Shown here one piece after another: positions 23,477-30,442 of a stretch of DNA of 64,000 nucleotides. Every line of letters begins with the position of its first letter. Positions within the stretch are counted from its first letter, which is position 1. The DNA is taken from the NCBI GenBank assembly GCA_020160915.1, contig JAIUPK010000003.1, forward strand, positions 186,001 through 250,000, read 5' to 3'. Origin of the DNA: Actinomycetota bacterium. Lineage in GTDB: Bacteria > Actinomycetota > Actinomycetes > Actinomycetales > Microbacteriaceae. The notes under the pieces are model-generated. The model worked only from the letters and a program-made list of their open reading frames with translations, had not been told where the DNA came from and ran no database searches. The position numbers and the translations under genes are program-made.

Positions 23477-24853
23477 TTAGTCGGTTGAGATGAAGACGTT
23501 CTTGGTTTCGGTGAAGGCGGATGCCGCATCCGGACCGAGCTCGCGGCCCAGACCCGACTGCTTGAACCCGCCGAACGGGGTGGAGTACCGCACGCTGGAG
23601 TGCGAGTTCACCGACAGGTTGCCGGACTCGACCCCGCGCGCGACCCGGATGGCGCGACTCACGTCGCGCGTCCAGATCGAGCCGCTGAGCCCGTAGATGC
23701 TCGAGTTGGCCAGAGCGATGGCGTCGGCCTCGTCGTCGAACGGAAGCACGGCGACGACCGGTCCGAAGATCTCCTCGGTGACCACCGGGTCGGTGCGCGA
23801 GGCCGGCGTGAGCACTGTCGGCGCGAACCAGTAGCCGGGGCCGTCGGGCTTGCTGCCACGGAAGGCGACCGCAGCGTCATCCGGAACGAAGGCACTGACC
23901 GCGTCGAAGTGTGCCTTCGAGACGAGAGGGCCCATCTCGGTGGCCGGGTCGCCCGGCGCACCGACGACGACGCCCTTGACCGCTGGCTCCAGCAACTCCA
24001 TGAACCGGTCGTAGACACTGCGTTCGACGAGGATGCGGCTGCGCGCGCAGCAGTCCTGTCCGGCGTTCTCGAACACCGCGTACGGCGCCGTGGCCGCCGC
24101 CTTCTCCAGGTCGGAGTCGGCGAACACCACGTTGGCACTCTTGCCGCCGAGTTCGAGGGTCACGGCCTTGACCTGGTCGGCGCATCCGGCCATGACCTGC
24201 TTGCCGACCTCGGTGGAGCCGGTGAAGACGATCTTGCGCACCTGCTCGTGGGTGACGAAGCGATTGCCGACGACCGAGCCCTTGCCCGGCAGCACTTGGA
24301 ACAGCCCGTCGGGCAAACCGGCCTCGAGCGCGAGCTCGCCGAGGCGGATCGCGGTCAGCGGCGTCCACTCGGCCGGCTTGAGCACGACCGCGTTGCCCGC
24401 GGCGAGCGCCGGCGCGAAGCCCCAGCTGGCGATCGTCATCGGGAAGTTCCACGGCACGATCACGCCCACCACGCCGAGCGGCTCGAGGAACGTCACGTCG
24501 AGGCCGCCCGCCACCGGGATCTGCTTGCCGATCATCCGCTCCGGCGCCGCCGCGTAGTAGTTGAGCACGTCGCGCACGTGCCCGGCCTCCCAACGGGCCT
24601 GACTGATCGGATGCCCGGAGTTGACGACCTCGAGGGCCGCGAGCTCCTCGACTCGCGTGCCCACGACCGTCGCGAAGTCGCGCAGGGCCTGGGCGCGAGC
24701 CGCCGGAGCGAGAGCCGCCCAGGCGCGCTGAGCGACGACCGCGCGTGCGATCGCGTCATCCACCTGCTCGCGTGAGGTCTGGTGCACGGTATCGAATGCC
24801 TGACCGGTCGAGGGGTCGATGAGGGTCGTCGACCCGGTGAGTGCTTCAACCAC
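23477..24853 (-). CDS. Aldehyde dehydrogenase (amine-derived aldehydes)
   Basis: NAD(P)-dependent aldehyde dehydrogenase, 458 residues. IVPWNFPMTIASWGFAPALA, GNAVVLKPAEWTPL, TGSTEVGKQVM, the Glu in LELGGKSANVVF, and the catalytic Cys in ENAGQDCCARSRI are all in place. The GTG start at 24853 overlaps the end of the preceding hydrolase gene by eight bases, so the two are coupled. In context it is expected to oxidise a gamma-glutamyl aminoaldehyde to the acid, as PuuC does in the putrescine route. Betaine- or aminobutyraldehyde-type activity is the alternative. Confidence 0.88.
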   Translation of the reverse strand: MVEALTGSTTLIDPSTGQAFDTVHQTSREQVDDAIARAVVAQRAWAALAPAARAQALRDFATVVGTRVEELAALEVVNSGHPISQARWEAGHVRDVLNYYAAAPERMIGKQIPVAGGLDVTFLEPLGVVGVIVPWNFPMTIASWGFAPALAAGNAVVLKPAEWTPLTAIRLGELALEAGLPDGLFQVLPGKGSVVGNRFVTHEQVRKIVFTGSTEVGKQVMAGCADQVKAVTLELGGKSANVVFADSDLEKAAATAPYAVFENAGQDCCARSRILVERSVYDRFMELLEPAVKGVVVGAPGDPATEMGPLVSKAHFDAVSAFVPDDAAVAFRGSKPDGPGYWFAPTVLTPASRTDPVVTEEIFGPVVAVLPFDDEADAIALANSSIYGLSGSIWTRDVSRAIRVARGVESGNLSVNSHSSVRYSTPFGGFKQSGLGRELGPDAASAFTETKNVFISTD

Positions 24854-25592
24854 GGCGGTACTCCTTCGCTGCTTCCACCAGTCCCGCGAAGAGGCGTGCG
24901 TCTTCGGCGGCGTCCTCCTCGGGATGCCACTGCACGGCCACCCCGAAGGGATGGTCGGCCAGCTCCACTGCCTGAATCGTGCCGTCGTCACTGCGAGCTG
25001 ACACGACGAGCCCCGGAGCGACCTCGTCGATCGCTTGATGGTGGTAGCTCTTGACATCCACGGTCTCGTCGCCCTGCAGCAGCTGCCCGAGCTTCGTGGA
25101 TGCCTCGACCCCGACCTGGTTGACAGCGAAGCGCCCCTGGCCGAGGTTGTAGCGCGTGGTGCCGATCACGTCGGGCAGGTGTTGGTGCAGAGTGCCGCCG
25201 AGCGCGACGTTGAGCACCTGGGCACCGCGGCAGATACCGAGGAAGGGCAGGCCGCGGTCGATCGCTGCGGTGAGCAGGGCATCCTCCCAGGCGTCGCGAT
25301 CCCGACGGGGCTCATCGGTGGTGGGGTGCGGTTCCTGGCCGTAGCGGGCCGGTTCGACATCCTTGCCACCGGTGATGATGAGCCCATCCAGGCCGTCCAG
25401 CACGGTGTCGGCGATCTGGGCATCGACCGGCTGCGGCGGCAGCAACACAGCAATGCCGCCGGCACGGTTGACCGCCTCGAAGTACACCTTCGGAAGGAAG
25501 CTCGCGGGCACGTCCCACACCCCAGTCTGTGCCTGCTCGAGGTACGTCGTCAGGCCGATGATGGGCGCGCTGGAGCTATGGGCAGAGGCCAT
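24846..25592 (-). CDS. Gamma-glutamyl hydrolase of the PuuD type (class I glutamine amidotransferase fold)
   Basis: A 248-residue hydrolase that would release glutamate from a gamma-glutamyl compound, like PuuD. The Cys nucleophile is in FLGICRGAQVLN (about residue 112), the His in VAVQWHPEED, and the family's ITGGKDVEPARYGQ is present. The start is the ATG at 25592, giving MASAHSSSAPIIGLTTY. That ATG and its presumed AGAGG ribosome-binding site sit inside a perfect 10-bp hairpin with a GAAA loop. The gene follows the glutamine-synthetase-like gene by 52 bases. Confidence 0.88.
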   Translation of the reverse strand: MASAHSSSAPIIGLTTYLEQAQTGVWDVPASFLPKVYFEAVNRAGGIAVLLPPQPVDAQIADTVLDGLDGLIITGGKDVEPARYGQEPHPTTDEPRRDRDAWEDALLTAAIDRGLPFLGICRGAQVLNVALGGTLHQHLPDVIGTTRYNLGQGRFAVNQVGVEASTKLGQLLQGDETVDVKSYHHQAIDEVAPGLVVSARSDDGTIQAVELADHPFGVAVQWHPEEDAAEDARLFAGLVEAAKEYRRG

Positions 25593-25605
25593 TTCTGGCC
25601 TCTGC
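25582..25605 (-). promoter_or_regulatory. Hairpin enclosing the hydrolase start codon
   Basis: In mRNA sense the arms are GCAGAGGCCA (25605-25596) and TGGCCTCTGC (25591-25582), exact complements around the GNRA-type loop GAAA. The start codon uses the last loop base and the first two bases of the second arm. The AGAGG ribosome-binding sequence is in the first arm. Translation should be blocked unless the stem opens. Confidence 0.65.
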
Positions 25606-25618
25606 TGCGACGCCAGCG

Positions 25619-25641
25619 CCGAGCGCCGTCTCGGCGCTCGG
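25619..25641 (-). terminator. Hairpin just after the glutamine-synthetase-like gene
   Basis: CCGAGCGCCG (25619-25628) and CGGCGCTCGG (25632-25641) pair perfectly around a 3-base loop, three bases past the upstream gene's stop. It may attenuate transcription into the hydrolase gene or protect the upstream mRNA. Confidence 0.6.
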
Positions 25642-25644
25642 TCA

Positions 25645-27027
25645 CTAGAACCGTTCGAAACCACGAACCCGCTCCCAATCCGTGATCGCGGCGTCGTAGG
25701 CCGCCTGCTCGATGCGTGCGTTGTTGAGGTAGTGCGCGACGACGTCCTCGCCGAACGCCTCCGTCGCAACCTCGGACGCCTGGAAGAGCGCCGCGGCCTC
25801 GCGCAACGATGACGGCACGCGCGGGGCATCCGACACGTAGGCGTTGCCCTCGAAGATCGGCTCGAGCTCCAGCTCATGCTCGATGCCGTAGAGCCCACCC
25901 GCGATCAGCGCCGCGACCGCGAGGTACTGGTTGACGTCGCCACCGGGCACGCGGTTCTCCACGCGCAGGCTGCGTCCGTGGCCAACGACGCGCAGAGCGC
26001 AGGTTCGGTTGTCGAGACCCCACGCCACCGCGGTGGGTGCGAAGCTGCCCTCGACGAAGCGCTTGTACGAGTTGATGTTGGGGGCAAAGAACAGGCTGAG
26101 CTCGCGCAGCGTCGCCAGCTGGCCAGCGATCCAGTGCTCCATGAGCTTCGAGAATCCGTAGGGGCGATCCTTGTCGGCCATGACCGGCTCGCCCTTCTCG
26201 CCCACGACCGAGAGGTGGATGTGGCACGAGTTGCCCTCGCGCTCGTTGTACTTGGCCATGAAGGTCAGCGACTTGCCGTGCTGGTCGGCGATCTCCTTGG
26301 CCCCGTTCTTGTAGACGGAATGGTTGTCGCAGGTGCCGAGCGCGTCCGTGTAGCGGAAAGCGATCTCCTGTTGACCGAGGTTGCACTCGCCCTTGACGCC
26401 CTCGCAGTACATGCCGGCGCCATCCATGCCGTTACGGATGTCGCGCAGCAGCGGCTCCATGCGGCTGGATGCGAGCAGCGCGTAGTCGATGTTGTAGTCG
26501 CTGGCCGGGTAGAGGTCGAGGTACCTCTTCTTCCAGGCGTCACGGAAACTGTCCTCGAAGACGATGAATTCGAGCTCGGTGCCGACGAACGCGCTGAGGC
26601 CCTTCTTGGCCAGGCGGTCGAGCTGGCGCTTGAGCACCTGCCGGGGGTCCGGCGCGACGGGCGTGCCATCCAGCCACGTGAGGTCGGCGGTCACGAGCGC
26701 CGTCCCGGGCAACCACGGGATGACGCGCAGCGTCTCGAGATCGGGCATCATCGCCATGTCGCCGTAACCCCGCTCCCAGCTGGAGATCGCGTAGCCGCTC
26801 ACGGTGTTCATCTCGACATCGACGGCGAGCAGGTAGTTGCAGCACTCGGCGCCGTGCTCGGCGAGCTCCTCCAGGAAGAGACGAGCGGATGCGCGCTTGC
26901 CGACGAGACGCCCCTGCATGTCGGTGAAGGCGATGATGACGGTGTCGATCTCCTTGGCCGCGACCATCACGGTCAACTCCTGAACAGTCAGGTTGCCCGT
27001 CTTCGTTTGTGTGCTCGCGTGTGCCAT
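25645..27027 (-). CDS. Glutamine-synthetase-like gamma-glutamyl-amine ligase
   Basis: A 460-residue member of the glutamine synthetase superfamily of the PuuA / GlnA3 / GlnA4 kind, which joins glutamate to an amine using ATP. Core motifs are GTELEFIVFE, MAKYNEREGNSCHIHLSV, NSYKRFVEGSFAPTAVAWG (read in parts) and NRTCALRVVG; the adenylylation region of housekeeping GS is not evident. The divergent gene encodes an ethanolamine-type permease and downstream genes encode a PuuD-like hydrolase, aldehyde dehydrogenase and SDR. The likely substrate is therefore ethanolamine (as for Streptomyces GlnA4) or another monoamine or polyamine. The permease type makes ethanolamine my first choice. Confidence 0.88.
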   Translation of the reverse strand: MAHASTQTKTGNLTVQELTVMVAAKEIDTVIIAFTDMQGRLVGKRASARLFLEELAEHGAECCNYLLAVDVEMNTVSGYAISSWERGYGDMAMMPDLETLRVIPWLPGTALVTADLTWLDGTPVAPDPRQVLKRQLDRLAKKGLSAFVGTELEFIVFEDSFRDAWKKRYLDLYPASDYNIDYALLASSRMEPLLRDIRNGMDGAGMYCEGVKGECNLGQQEIAFRYTDALGTCDNHSVYKNGAKEIADQHGKSLTFMAKYNEREGNSCHIHLSVVGEKGEPVMADKDRPYGFSKLMEHWIAGQLATLRELSLFFAPNINSYKRFVEGSFAPTAVAWGLDNRTCALRVVGHGRSLRVENRVPGGDVNQYLAVAALIAGGLYGIEHELELEPIFEGNAYVSDAPRVPSSLREAAALFQASEVATEAFGEDVVAHYLNNARIEQAAYDAAITDWERVRGFERF

Positions 27028-27162
27028 TCGAAAAGCTCTCCTTCGAGTGTGTGCCGACCATTACATCACGAGGGATGCCTCGATCACTGGGCTACCGTAA
27101 CGCGCAATTTACATCCAAAGGTAGACACGAGGTACCAATAGCCGACAAACTCATGGGAATTC

Positions 27163-27182
27163 CGCAGGCAATGTGGCCTGCG
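27163..27182 (+). promoter_or_regulatory. Hairpin in the permease leader
   Basis: CGCAGGC (27163-27169) and GCCTGCG (27176-27182) pair around AATGTG, 17 bases before the GGAGG of the permease gene. A loose dyad GTAA-N8-TTAC at 27097-27112 in the same 180-base divergent region could be a regulator site. Both are weak calls. Confidence 0.35.
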
Positions 27183-27207
27183 CCCGACAGTCCCAAACGG
27201 AGGAAGA

Positions 27208-28755
27208 ATGGCGGAGAAAGACGGCACCAAGGTGTCCGGCGTCACGTATACGAAAGCCGGGGACGGCTACTTCGAGAAGCGCAGTCTCAAGAGAAGCGCG
27301 GGAGTCTGGGGCCTCTGGGGCCTTGCTGTCGCCGCGGTCATCTCGGGTGACTTCTCGGGCTGGAACTTCGGCATCGACTTCGCCGGCTTCGGCGGAATGC
27401 TGATCGCGTTCGTCATCCTCGTGGTCATGTACTACGGAATGATCTTCTCGATCGGCGAGATGGCGGCGGCCCAGCCGCACACCGGCGGTGCGTACTCGTT
27501 CGCCCGCTCGGCCATGGGCCCTTGGGGTGGTCTGGTCACTGGACTCGCCGAGACGATCGAGTACGTCGCAACGACGGGCGTGATCGTCTTCTTCTCGGCG
27601 CAGTATGCCAATGGCATCACGACCGAACTGCTCGGCTTCGACCTCTCCGCGAACATGTGGATCTGGTGGATCGTGCTCTACGTGGTGTTCATCGCCCTGA
27701 ACTCGGCGGGTGCGAACATCTCGTTCAAGTTCGCCATTGTCGTGTCGATAATCTCCATCGCGATCCTCCTGGTCTTCTCGGCCATGGCACTGTTCTCCGG
27801 CCTGTTCAGCTGGGACAGCCTCTGGAACATCCCGCCGGATGAGGGCCAGAGCACCTTCCTGCCGCACGGTGTGCTGCCGATCCTGTTCGCCCTGCCGTTC
27901 GCCATGTGGTTCTTCCTCGGCATCGAGGAGCTTCCGCTGGCGGCCGAGGAGTCGATGAACCCGACCCGTGACATCCCGAAGGCCGGCCTCTGGGCCCGCG
28001 GAACGCTGATCGTCACCGGCCTTCTCGTTCTGTTCCTCAACACGGGCGTGCTAGGAGCTGCAGCAACAGGTGTCTCACTCGAGCCTCTTCTCGACGGATT
28101 CCGCGCGATTGTCGGCGACCAACTCGCCGCAGTGCTCGCGCTGTTCGCCCTCATCGGTCTGCTCGCCTCGCTGCAGGGCATCATGTTCGCCTACGGTCGC
28201 AACATGTACTCGCTGTCGCGCGCCGGGTACTACCCGAAGTTCTTCTCGCTCACCGGCAAGCGTCAGACCCCCTGGGTCGCGCTGGTCGTGGGCGCGGTGA
28301 TCGGCTTCATCGCGCTCGTCGTGCTCGACCTGCTGAGCAAGGCGGATGCCGAGGGTGCTGGTGCGGTCGCCGGCGCGATCATCCTGAACATCGCCGTCTG
28401 GGGTGCGGTGCTCGCGTACCTGCTCCAGATGGTCTCGTTCGTGATCCTGCGCAAGAAGTTCCCGAATGCCAAGCGGCCCTACAAGAGCCCGTGGGGCGTC
28501 CCCGGTGCCGTCGTCGCTGCGATCATCTCGGCGCTCATCTTCCTGGGCTTCCTGCTGAACGCGGCGTTCCAGCCGGCGATCATCGCGATCGCGATCGTCT
28601 ACGCGCTGATCCTGCTCGGTTTCGCCATCTACGGTCGCCACCGCTTGGTGCTCTCCCCTGAGGAGGAGTACGCGCTGTCGGGTGGCCTGCACGGCGACCC
28701 GCAGGCTGAAGGCTACGACGCCATGGAGGGCGAGGTCTTCGGCGACAAGAAGTAG
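27208..28755 (+). CDS. APC-family amino acid/amine permease, ethanolamine-permease type
   Basis: A 515-residue transporter with about 12 membrane helices. The first reads VWGLWGLAVAAVISGDFSGW, with the substrate-site break typical of the APC family. MAAAQPHTGGAYSFAR and the strongly conserved FFLGIEELPLAAEES with NPTRDIPKAG point to the ethanolamine permease group. GGAGG lies four bases before the ATG. It is transcribed away from the gamma-glutamyl ligase operon and should bring in that pathway's substrate. A strong hairpin follows the stop. Confidence 0.88.
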   Translation: MAEKDGTKVSGVTYTKAGDGYFEKRSLKRSAGVWGLWGLAVAAVISGDFSGWNFGIDFAGFGGMLIAFVILVVMYYGMIFSIGEMAAAQPHTGGAYSFARSAMGPWGGLVTGLAETIEYVATTGVIVFFSAQYANGITTELLGFDLSANMWIWWIVLYVVFIALNSAGANISFKFAIVVSIISIAILLVFSAMALFSGLFSWDSLWNIPPDEGQSTFLPHGVLPILFALPFAMWFFLGIEELPLAAEESMNPTRDIPKAGLWARGTLIVTGLLVLFLNTGVLGAAATGVSLEPLLDGFRAIVGDQLAAVLALFALIGLLASLQGIMFAYGRNMYSLSRAGYYPKFFSLTGKRQTPWVALVVGAVIGFIALVVLDLLSKADAEGAGAVAGAIILNIAVWGAVLAYLLQMVSFVILRKKFPNAKRPYKSPWGVPGAVVAAIISALIFLGFLLNAAFQPAIIAIAIVYALILLGFAIYGRHRLVLSPEEEYALSGGLHGDPQAEGYDAMEGEVFGDKK

Positions 28756-28768
28756 CTGCGCTGCTGGT

Positions 28769-28808
28769 CAGAACGGCCTCGTCTCCTGCGGGAGGCGGGG
28801 CCGTTCTG
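28769..28808 (+). terminator. Terminator of the permease gene
   Basis: CAGAACGGCC (28769-28778) pairs with GGCCGTTCTG (28799-28808). The inside pairs further as CGTCTCC with GGAGGCG (one G-U), giving a stem of about 17 pairs with a short loop, 14 bases after the permease stop. Confidence 0.8.
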
Positions 28809-28869
28809 CGGTGTTCGATAGGACCTTCGCCCCTGTCTCGAGGGGCGTCGAACCGGCACTCTTGGGGTC

Positions 28870-29301
28870 ATGGAAACCCTCTTCGCTGTGCTGCACGTGG
28901 TTGCGGCCGTCTTCATCATCGGCCCGATGGCCATCCTGCCCATGGCCGGTCTGCGTTCGCTTCGCGGTGGCAACTCCGCGCAGGTGAACGGCTTCGCCCG
29001 GGCCACCAACGTCTTCGGGTGGCTGTCACTGGTTGTCGCGGTACTCGGATTCGGCTTGGTCGCCTTCGTCGATCCGGAGGACAAGCTCACGTACACGACG
29101 CCCTGGCTGCTGACCTCGATCATCCTCTACGCGGTCGCCGTCACCATCGTGCTCTCGGGAGTCGCCCCGCTGATGAAGCGGGCCGGTGAGCGCCTTGCCG
29201 ACGGCAAGCTCGCGATGGAGTACCGCCCGATCGCGGCTTTGTCGGGCCTGTCGGCTCTCCTGCTGGTGGCAGTAGTCGTACTCATGGTCTGGCGCCCCTA
29301 G
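28870..29301 (+). CDS. Four-helix membrane protein, DUF2269-like (copy 1)
   Basis: A 143-residue integral membrane protein: METLFAVLHVVAAVFIIGPM, LSLVVAVLGFGLVAF, WLLTSIILYAVAVTIVLSG and a final ALSGLSALLLVAVVVLMVW. The layout matches DUF2269-type membrane proteins, whose role is unknown. Five bases downstream lies a similar gene with the same helix spacing and the same ending, LMVW(R/K)P, so the two are tandem paralogues and probably a pair. Confidence 0.75.
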   Translation: METLFAVLHVVAAVFIIGPMAILPMAGLRSLRGGNSAQVNGFARATNVFGWLSLVVAVLGFGLVAFVDPEDKLTYTTPWLLTSIILYAVAVTIVLSGVAPLMKRAGERLADGKLAMEYRPIAALSGLSALLLVAVVVLMVWRP

Positions 29302-29306
29302 AAACT

Positions 29307-29726
29307 ATGAGGCTCGCACTCGAGTTCATCCACTTCACTCTCGGTGCGCTCGTGGTGATCCCTCTTGCCGTAGTGCCGTTCGCGGGGGTGATCGAGGTGC
29401 GTGCCCGAAACGCGCCGGGTGTGCGTGGTCTCGGCCGCGCATCCACGGTTGTCGGCGTGATCGCCCTGGTGATCGGGTTCCTCGGGATCATGCTCATCTC
29501 GTACGTGCCGCACGTGACCATTGCCACTCCGTGGCTCGGCGCTTCGGTGATTCTCTATGGCGCGACGCTCGCGCTGACCATGGGCGTCACAGCGCCGCGT
29601 CTCAGGGCCGCAAGCGAGTCGATAGCGCGAGGCTCGGCGGCGTCCACCGGGATCCTGACCGTATCGGGGGTTGCGACGACGGTGTTCCTCGCCGCGATGG
29701 TGGTGCTCATGGTCTGGAAGCCCTGA
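29307..29726 (+). CDS. Four-helix membrane protein, DUF2269-like (copy 2)
   Basis: A 139-residue paralogue of the preceding gene: LEFIHFTLGALVVIPLAVVP, VVGVIALVIGFLGIMLI, ATPWLGASVILYGATLALTM, ending LAAMVVLMVWKP. It shares the TPWL-(T/G)-(S/A)-S-(I/V)-ILY block and overall length with copy 1 but is otherwise well diverged, so the duplication is old. The function is unknown; a small membrane heterodimer is plausible. Confidence 0.75.
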   Translation: MRLALEFIHFTLGALVVIPLAVVPFAGVIEVRARNAPGVRGLGRASTVVGVIALVIGFLGIMLISYVPHVTIATPWLGASVILYGATLALTMGVTAPRLRAASESIARGSAASTGILTVSGVATTVFLAAMVVLMVWKP

Positions 29727-29750
29727 CCGGTTGTTCGGTAGGTTCGTGTC

Positions 29751-30005
29751 ATGCCCACCGATCAGGAGAACATCGCCGAACTGCAGCGCCAGGTGCGCCG
29801 GCAGGGCGAGCTCATCGACGCGCTGTACCGCCACCTCGGTCTGGGGCTGCTCGACACCACCGATCCGACAGGCACTCCCGCTGACGTCACCGAAGCACTG
29901 CGGGCAGGCGACACCATCGGCGCGATCAAGCTGTGGCGCCAGCACACCGGAGTGGGGCTGAAAGAGGCGAAAGACGCCGTCGAGGCGCTTGCGCGCACCC
30001 TCTAG
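29751..30005 (+). CDS. Small protein with ribosomal L7/L12 C-terminal-like domain
   Basis: An 84-residue protein. Residues 1-30 form a charged helix (NIAELQRQVRRQGELIDALY). The rest ends in GAIKLWRQHTGVGLKEAKDAVEAL, matching the IKxxRxxTGLGLKEAKxxVE helix motif of ribosomal protein L7/L12. The hinge and dimer domain of true L12 are absent, so it is not the ribosomal protein. Such stand-alone domains occur in actinobacteria with unknown roles. TAGGTT about seven bases before the ATG may be the -10 of a leaderless transcript. Confidence 0.72.
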   Translation: MPTDQENIAELQRQVRRQGELIDALYRHLGLGLLDTTDPTGTPADVTEALRAGDTIGAIKLWRQHTGVGLKEAKDAVEALARTL

Positions 30006-30070
30006 AACCGCGCACCATCTAGAACCAGCATCACGCACGAGATCGACCACCCGCGGATCCATCGCAGATC

Positions 30071-30120
30071 TAAAACAGGGAAAACCCAGTTTTAACCTGC
30101 ATCATTGAATTAAAACATGG
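30071..30120. promoter_or_regulatory. AT-rich hipBA control region with operator-like repeats
   Basis: TAAAACAGGG, four A, then CCCAGTTTTA (30071-30094) is an imperfect palindrome with 8 of 9 pairs in each arm. The half-site TAAAACATGG recurs at 30111-30120. The stretch is far richer in A and T than its surroundings and ends 14 bases before hipB, as expected for the autoregulated promoter of a HipB repressor. Confidence 0.55.
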
Positions 30121-30133
30121 AATACTGTTGGTT

Positions 30134-30442
30134 ATGGATTTCACCACGCAGGACTGGGAGCGTCGGATCGGCGACCAGGTGCGCGCCCTGCGCATCGCGG
30201 CCCTGCTGGGCCAGGACGAGCTGGCCGAACGTGCGAACATCTCGGTCACGACGGTGCAGGCGCTCGAGCGCGGTTCCGGATCGAGCCTCAAGACCCTGAT
30301 CCGGGTGCTGCGGGTGCTCGGGAGGACCGACTGGCTCGACGGCCTCGACCCCCGCGGCGACGGACCGAGCCCACTCGAGCTGCTGCGGGAGAGCCGCCGC
30401 CAGAGCCCCCGACCGCAGCGCGTGCCACGGGGGCGACCCTGA
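30134..30442 (+). CDS. hipB: HipB-like antitoxin / HTH regulator
   Basis: A 102-residue XRE-type DNA-binding protein: IGDQVRALRIAALLGQDELAERANISVTTVQALERG (read in pieces) is the helix-turn-helix at residues 11-46. The following helices resemble HipB and a basic Pro/Arg tail ends the protein. Its stop overlaps the hipA ATG (TGATG). HipB proteins bind and neutralise HipA and repress their own promoter. I start at the ATG at 30134; a TTG two codons upstream is also in frame. Confidence 0.82.
   Translation: MDFTTQDWERRIGDQVRALRIAALLGQDELAERANISVTTVQALERGSGSSLKTLIRVLRVLGRTDWLDGLDPRGDGPSPLELLRESRRQSPRPQRVPRGRP

Noticed and set aside
12286-24853. The two aldehyde dehydrogenase genes as a recent duplication
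   Set aside because: They belong to different subfamilies (GELSSLNP versus LELGGKSAN) and differ in length and context.
30128-30133. TTG at 30128 as the hipB start
   Set aside because: The ATG two codons later gives the normal HipB N-terminus, and no ribosome-binding site favours the TTG.
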